64,000 bases of DNA, taken from positions 40,741,831 to 40,805,830 of the forward strand of contig NC_087070.1 of assembly GCF_963678635.1 (NCBI RefSeq), in the 5' to 3' direction. Each line of letters opens with the position of its first letter. Within the stretch, counting starts at the first letter, position 1. This DNA comes from Symsagittifera roscoffensis (lineage: Eukaryota; Xenacoelomorpha; Acoela; Convolutidae). The notes below the pieces were generated by a model. The model worked only from the letters and a program-made list of their open reading frames with translations, was not told the origin of the DNA and did not search any database. The position numbers were made by a program, and so were the translations under genes. Below, piece after piece: positions 58,320 to 64,000 of the stretch.

Positions 58320-60325
58320 GCAAGAACCGACTGTAACAGTCGCCTACTTAAGTCACATATTGGGTTAAAGAAAAATAGGCCCTATAACCATTGGCTCAAG
58401 AGTCAGGGACACTATCTCTTGTGTTTTTCTACCTCAAGCGGTCGGAACCAAGACGTCAACGTCGCTCGAAACTATGGGAAGAATCTTATGCGACTCCACA
58501 CGTGCCTCACCTCAATAGCCAAAGAGAACACTTTCCCATGCCTTTACAGAAGTTTGCAGCAGATTTGGTAGTTAACCGCTTAGAGGCCACTACCAAAATA
58601 CCACCCCCACTCTAGAAAATAAGAATGCCCCCATACTTAGGTCTCAAAATACCTTAACTACACGAACGCGTTAAAAACAGGGTCGGGACCTTACGTATAG
58701 TTACTTTTTATTAGACAGTGGACCTTTGATCCATTTCAGATGGATCAAACTAAAAACTCTCCCTAACTCAACATAACAAAATAAAACACACTCAAGAAAA
58801 TTAAATTTGGTACTCACATACCGACATGACCTCTAGAATCGATTAACAAAACTATAAAGCAACTCTAGAATTGATGGGTAATTAAGTTTAACTCGAGAAG
58901 TTTGTAATAAATTAGTTTTAGCTCAAGAAGTAAGCTTTGGGTCTGGACCATTGGGAAACTTCTGTTGTCCACCTTTCTACCGAAGGTTCACTCTAGTCCA
59001 CTTGAATTTTACTCTCCTTTCACTCGCGATCATTTTCTGTCTCCTGCCGCGAATACAACTGCTCTACTCTCGTTAGAATTAATTATCGAAAATTGCGAAA
59101 AGCAAATTCCCGCTGCTATTTTTGACTAATTTCCCGCGCTTGTAGTTCGAACCTTCTGATCTTATTTTACTGATATTTTCAGTGGTCGCGAGAAATTTGA
59201 GCATGACATGCTCAACTCGAGTTTTTGAAAACTGCATTTCACCCCAAAATCAAGAATAACGTTTTTCTCAGGGTCAAACTTCCAAAGATTATCGAGTGGC
59301 ACATACTCCCCGGACTAACGATCGATGTCCTCATCGCGCGTCGTCGTCTGTCAGTGAGCCCCCAGAATAATGAGTGCGACTCAAGATACAGTGCCAGTGG
59401 TCATTTACAGAAGTTTGCAGCAGATTTGACTTTATCTACTGTGCCAGTCGGTCATATTTGGAAGTTTGACCTTGAGAGGAGCAAAAAACACTTGATTTTG
59501 GAGTGAAATTTAATTTTTTAAAATTTCGAATGGAACCTGTCATGCACGATTTTCTCGCGAGAACTGAAAATCAGAAAAAGAAGTTAGAACAATTTCAGAA
59601 CAATTGAGTCGCACACGCGGGAAAGTTGTAAGAAAAAGCAGTAGGAAATTGCTATTCGCAATTTCCATCACTATAATAATCGAGAGTAGAGCTGTCCCAT
59701 CTGTGACAGAGACGAGAGCATTCCCACGAATTGGATTATAGCGACTGGAGTGTTATTCGGAACTGGACTAGAGTGAACCTTCGGTGGAAAGGTGGACAAC
59801 TTGAGTGTCCTAATAGTTCACAAGAAAACTATTGTCTAGAGTATAAACTCGTTCTCATTGTTAAAACTATAAAACATTAGACTCATTTAGTTACGTTATT
59901 TAATTCTTGAGTTAACTACCGACTGGATTATTTCCCACTTCTTGAGCGTGCTACTATGTGAGTACAAATTTGAATTCCTAGAGTGTGTTTTATGATTGTT
60001 ATGTTGAGGTAAGGCGAGTTTTAGGTTGATCCATCTGAAATGGATCAAAGTTCCACTGTCTAATAAAAAAGCAACTTAACGGATTGTTCCAACCCGGTTT
60101 TTAACGGCGTTCATGTATTTTGGGTATCTAGAGACCTAAGTATGGGGACGTTTCTAATTCTAGAGTGGGGGGATATTTTAGTAGTAGCCTTTAAGCTGTA
60201 ACGGGTCGTAGTCTCATGTCACAAACGAACCGAACTGGCTCCGACCGTTCTTGAGGCAGAAAAACACAAGAGATAGTGTCCCTGACCCTTGAGCCAGTGG
60301 TTATAGGGCCTATTTTTCTTAAGCC
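58320..60325. repeat. Large imperfect inverted repeat, arms up to about 0.9 kb
   Basis: The left arm contains TTGGCTCAAGAGTCAGGGAC (58,392), CACTATCTCTTGTGTTTTTC and GATCCATTTCAGATGGATC (58,729). The right arm contains their inverses: GAAAAACACAAGAGATAGTG (60,261), GTCCCTGACCCTTGAGCCAG and the region near 60,033. The CGAAGGTTCACTCTAGTCCA block at 58,981 is also mirrored at 59,765. The centre, near 59,350, holds a 93-codon ORF with no recognisable domain. AGAAGTTTGCAGCAGATTTG occurs as a direct copy at 58,548 and 59,408. It may be a foldback element or two head-to-head LTR-like copies. Confidence 0.75.
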
Positions 60326-60853
60326 TCATATGTGACTGCAGTAGACGAATGTTACATAGTGTTTTTATGGCGCTCCTGGGTGTTTACGACATCAAGACTA
60401 CGGAGTCGAACCCACTTGAGACAGCTTCGGGCTGAATGCCCATTCTAGAGTACCGGCGGTACGGTTCGACAGGAACGTGCAAACCTTCCGGTTGTACCGT
60501 GATAGCTTTTTAAGAAAACTCGAGAAAATTTCCTGGTACGCTCTCCGAACGAGGCTTAGCTAACCGAGTAAAGGGGGGCAACTAGGGGGACAAAAACACG
60601 AGCAAAAAGACAAAAAGCAAAACAAAAACCAAAAAAGAATAGAAAAAGGAACAAAAACCATAAAACGAAAAAAGACAGTGACTTTGACACCAGATTAGTT
60701 GGATCAAACCTTTATATTAATTAAATAGTATACCCATACTGTTTTACAAGTTCGATCGTTTCGATCAACCTAGCAATTTAAACCAGTAAACTGAATAAAG
60801 TGCCCGAAGTGGGGCGTTGTCAAGGGTTTTCAGATAGCTTGGAACTTAGCTGG

Positions 60854-61045
60854 ACCAATAGGAGACTTGACTGGAAGAGGTGACCAGCCGAGTGGAAAAG
60901 TGGTTCAGGGACACTTGAGTTGAACCAATAGGAGACTTAACTGGAAGAGGTGACCAGCCGAGTGGGAAAGTGGTTCAGGGACACTTGAGCTGAACCAATA
61001 GGAGACTGGACTGGAACAGGTGACCAGTCGAGTGGGAAAGCAGCC
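60854..61045. repeat. Tandem repeat, 70-bp unit, about 2.7 copies
   Basis: The motif ACCAATAGGAGACT recurs at 60,854, 60,924 and 60,994, exactly 70 bp apart, followed each time by GGAAGAGGTGACCAGCCGAG or a close variant. It probably belongs to the LTR or leader of the downstream retroelement. Confidence 0.92.
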
Positions 61046-61881
61046 AAGAAGGATTTGGCAATTCTCGAGTTCTCAAGTTGGGCAGAACGGGTATCGTTAG
61101 AATCCACATTACATTATAGGAGATAAGTGTAAAATTGGATAAGCGAAATCCCCCAGTTTTGAGGAACGTTTTTACTTGAGCAGGCCTGGAAACAGGTCTA
61201 CGGTTTTCTCTTGAGAGGTTTAGCACCCGGCGCTTAAAGTAATTTTTAGGCTTAAGAAGGGGGGCTAGAAAGGGGGGAGGTTAGAAGGGGGACTGGTTAG
61301 GCTAAAGGTGAGCGGTTGCAAATTGTAAAAAGGGAGAAACTAGAGTAACTAATTAATCGACATCGTTGACTTAGTTACATTAGCCATAACACGCGTTGGT
61401 GATAATAGGTGAATATCCAAAATTCAACTCGAGTTAAGACTGGTACGCTGGTTGGTTTGGTAGGGGGGACCGGACATAGACAGCTTTTGTGATACCCCAT
61501 AAGATCAATAGTGGGGGGAGGAAAACGCGTGGCAATTAGGTACCAGACATATTTTTTAGACGAAAGGTAGACATTGGTCACCTTTGAATTTCAGGTGGGC
61601 TCATTTTTCTGTTTTTATTATTTTTCTTACTTAGATTTTTGTTGCATTTTAGTGAGGATTGGTGTTTGGTTTTATACGAACAGGTGATCACAAGATACCT
61701 GCGCACCTACATTGAAACAGAAACAACCAAAAAGAAGAGGGGGGTCAGCATTTGGCTTTTAAGAGAGGGTTTTTGGGAAAATTTTACTAGAGCTTGAGTG
61801 GTGGTACAAGGTACGGTGATTCAAGAAGACCCTACAACGAGGAAGACACTCCGTGACGAGTATTGGGACAAGACCGAAGAA

Positions 61882-62585
61882 GTCTTGGGACAGAGCAGTC
61901 TTGGGACAGTGGTCTTGGGACAGGGTCTTGGGACAGTGGTCTTGGGACAGGGTCTTGGGACAGTGGTCTTGGGACAGGGTCTTGGGACAGTGGTCTTGGG
62001 ACAGGGTCTTGGGACAGTGGTCTTGGGACAGGGTCTTGGGACAGTGGTCTTGGGACAGTGGTCTTGGGACGGGGTCTTGGGACAGGGTCTTGGGACAGTG
62101 GTCTTGGGACAGGGTCTTGGGACAGTGGTCTTGGGACAGTGGTCTTGGGACAGGGTCTTGGGACAGGGTCTTGGGACAGGGTCTTGGGACAGTGGTCTTG
62201 GGACAGGGTCTTGGGACACTAGTCTTGGGACACTAGTCTTGGGACACCAGCCTTGGGACACTGGTCTTGGGACACTACTCTTGGGACACTACCCTTGGGA
62301 CACTAGTCTTGGGACAGTAGTCTTGGGACACTAGCCTTGGGACACTAGTCTTGGGACAATAGTCTTGGGACACTAGCCTTGGGACACTGGTCTTGGGACA
62401 CTACCCTTGGGACACTAGTCTTGGGACAGTAGTCTTGGGACACTAGCCTTGGGACACTAGTCTTGGGACAGTGGTCTTGGGACACTAGTCTTGGGACAGT
62501 AGTCTTGGAACAGTGGTCTTGGGACACTAGTCTTGGGACAGTAGTCTTGGAACAGTGGCCTTGGTACAAGGGTCTTAGGACACTA
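61882..62585. repeat. Minisatellite, about 50 copies of a 13-14 bp unit
   Basis: The unit is GTCTTGGGACAGTG (14) or GTCTTGGGACAGG (13). In the left half the two alternate, giving a 27-bp higher-order period. In the right half the unit becomes CTAGTCTTGGGACA and drifts. Because 27 is divisible by 3, several frames on both strands stay open across the array, so the ORFs here (VLGQGLGT repeats) are by-products. A stray unit lies at about 62,610. The array sits about 300 bp upstream of the gag-like ORF. Confidence 0.95.
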
Positions 62586-62881
62586 GCGGAGAGTACTGTG
62601 ATAGTGACGAATAGTCTTGGGACGGTATAAAAATTGAAGTAGAATTACAACAAGTGTGTCTTAAGACAAAATAAGACAAATCGAAATAGGTACGGTTGAG
62701 ACCACATTAAGGGAAATCTTTCAAAGGTTTTAGAAAGAGAGCTACAACAAGGTTTTTAACACGTTGTACAAAATTTGTTACCACAAAAAAAATTTTTTTT
62801 TGTTTTATTATTTTTCTTATTCTTAGAATAGAATCGTGTATATAATAAAATTGTAAATAAAAGCAGTTGTAAATAGAAATA

Positions 62882-64000
62882 ATGAGGCGGAGTAGGGTAC
62901 CGGTGCTCGAAAAAAGGTCAAGTGGATCAAACACGAAATATAATTCATCGCTGCGCAGAACGACATCAACAGGCCCAAAGATAACAAAGAAGAACTTTTC
63001 AGTTAACATGGTCAGTACGAGGAGTGGCACCGAGAGCAAGACACGAGAAGATGTGGGGGAAAAACAGGTGGAGCCCACAATCGAAATCGACCTAGAGACA
63101 CCAGACCAGAGCGTAGATGAAGTGGAGAAGAGGACAACGGAATCCACACCGATGCCCCACGTGGAAGACCAAAGTCCAAAAACCGTGGAGTTTTCACGAA
63201 TAGACGCATTGGAAGACACAACAGGCAATACCCGAGAGACTGTGAAAAACGACTCTCAAGTGAAAAAGACATCCTTCACAGAGAAGTTTGCAATAATGGT
63301 CGGACTCAAATCGAAAGAAAACGTGACTGAAGAACCAAAAACAGAAAGAGCACGAACATTTGGTACAGTGAGCACGAAAGCGACAGAAGCCGGCCAGAAT
63401 GAGGAACAAGCTAAAGCAGAGGCTACGGCCGAAGAGAAACCGACGGCTGACCATGAAGAGACTACCATTGAGCTGGGCGACTTGTTGGCGAAATTAAATC
63501 AGATCGACAAAAGACTTAAGAACAGTGAAGAAGACAGAGAGGTGATAAAAAAGGAGATAAGATACAACAAGCACGAGTATCTAGACAGTTATTTTAACCT
63601 AGCTAAGGCAACAGAGGAGAGACTCAAGGAAATGTCAGATAAGGTAGAAGCCACCAATGAAGAACGAGAAAAGAACATCAAAACAGACATGCAACAGTTG
63701 AAGAACCGATATGATGATGTCAACAGCCAATTAGGGAGCCTGGAAAGGAGAATGGACACAATGAGCAAGAGTCAAGCCGAGAGTTCGTGTGCAATACAGG
63801 CGAAGTTGGATGCAATCTTGAGAGGTTCTACTCCACAAGAAAGACCGGCAGCGGATCGTACGCAAGGCACCAGAGTTGACTTTGTAGAACCACAAAGGAA
63901 CAAACGGCAATCGACACCGTTGCCCTTAACCAGGGATGCGATAAGCATAGCACCAACAGCTGCGAAAACAATAATGAAGAATGGAACGTCGAATACAACG
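62882..64000 (+). CDS. Gag-like protein of an LTR retrotransposon, 5' part (runs off the window)
   Basis: The frame is open from ATG 62,882 (in-frame TAA a few codons upstream) to the last base, 373 codons without a stop. The N-terminus is basic (MRRSRVPVLEKR). A second Met at 63,008 begins MVSTRSG, a start often seen in Ty3/BEL-type gag proteins (family knowledge). Next comes an acidic Glu/Thr-rich region, then a long Lys/Glu coiled coil from about LGDLLAKLNQIDKRLK onward (63,469-63,830), then a basic stretch (RNKRQ). No zinc knuckle or pol domain falls within the window. The purine-rich composition differs from the surroundings. Position next to tandem repeats and a large inverted repeat supports mobile-element origin. 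It could instead be a host coiled-coil protein. Confidence 0.6.
   Translation, partial: MRRSRVPVLEKRSSGSNTKYNSSLRRTTSTGPKITKKNFSVNMVSTRSGTESKTREDVGEKQVEPTIEIDLETPDQSVDEVEKRTTESTPMPHVEDQSPKTVEFSRIDALEDTTGNTRETVKNDSQVKKTSFTEKFAIMVGLKSKENVTEEPKTERARTFGTVSTKATEAGQNEEQAKAEATAEEKPTADHEETTIELGDLLAKLNQIDKRLKNSEEDREVIKKEIRYNKHEYLDSYFNLAKATEERLKEMSDKVEATNEEREKNIKTDMQQLKNRYDDVNSQLGSLERRMDTMSKSQAESSCAIQAKLDAILRGSTPQERPAADRTQGTRVDFVEPQRNKRQSTPLPLTRDAISIAPTAAKTIMKNGTSNTT

Larger units (their letters stand above)
60330..62881 (+). other. Probable LTR/leader region of the retroelement
   Basis: Between the large inverted repeat and the gag-like start I see only tandem repeats, G-rich runs (61,255-61,300) and no coding signal. 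An LTR boundary and primer-binding site cannot be fixed because the second LTR is outside the window. Confidence 0.35.

Noticed and set aside
61798-62334. 178-codon ORF of VLGQGLGTV repeats and similar ORFs on both strands
   Set aside because: It is a frame by-product of the 27-bp minisatellite period; several frames are equally open and there is no coding bias.

Overview
ORGANISM. The window is nuclear DNA from an animal, most likely an invertebrate. It is AT-rich, has GT-AG spliced genes (one intron is about 20 kb), and is packed with interspersed repeats. The protein-coding content is typical of animals: a Cys-loop receptor, a cystine-knot secreted factor and a tandem-SH2/PTP protein of the SHP family. 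I cannot name the phylum from the sequence alone. LAYOUT. (1) From 11.9 to 34.8 kb on the minus strand lie four coding exons of a Cys-loop ligand-gated ion channel of the anion-selective (GABA/glycine/GluCl-like) class. Signal peptide, ligand-binding domain and M1-M3 are present. All three exon junctions keep frame and use GT-AG sites. The exon for M4 and the C-terminus was not found and should lie below 11,894 or outside the window. (2) On the plus strand, inside the 20.3 kb third intron of that receptor, is a two-exon gene (23,584-25,027). It encodes a 191-residue secreted protein with a C-terminal cystine-knot signature (CxGxC then CxC), resembling the bursicon/DAN/gremlin class. (3) At 56,155-57,960 on the minus strand is one uninterrupted 601-codon ORF with the SHP2 layout (N-SH2, C-SH2, PTP domain, C-tail). 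The catalytic cysteine is Asp, the WPD loop is destroyed and the pTyr-loop Tyr is Ser, so it should be a pseudophosphatase. Both SH2 arginines and a YTNV tail site are kept. (4) From 58.3 to 64.0 kb there is a 2 kb inverted repeat, a 70-bp tandem repeat, a 0.7 kb minisatellite and an open gag-like ORF (62,882 to the window end), probably the 5' part of an LTR retrotransposon. REPEATS. The rest is non-coding. It holds hAT-like MITEs with perfect 8-bp target duplications (7.9, 11.2 and 50.9 kb), a family of short elements capped by small hairpins, tRNA-derived SINEs whose 3' tail carries a GCGAAG/CTTCGC hairpin, long foldback elements (24.1, 29-30.7, 40.2, 48.8 and 49.5 kb), two large tandem duplications (28.3-30.7 and 41.5-45.1 kb) and decayed LINE fragments (54.1-54.8 kb). 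HOW THE GENES RELATE. No operon logic applies. The receptor and the nested cystine-knot gene are transcribed in opposite directions, so their primary transcripts would overlap. The pseudophosphatase is separate. Coordinates of diffuse repeats are approximate (tens of bases). Identity statements come from reading by eye, not from alignment software.
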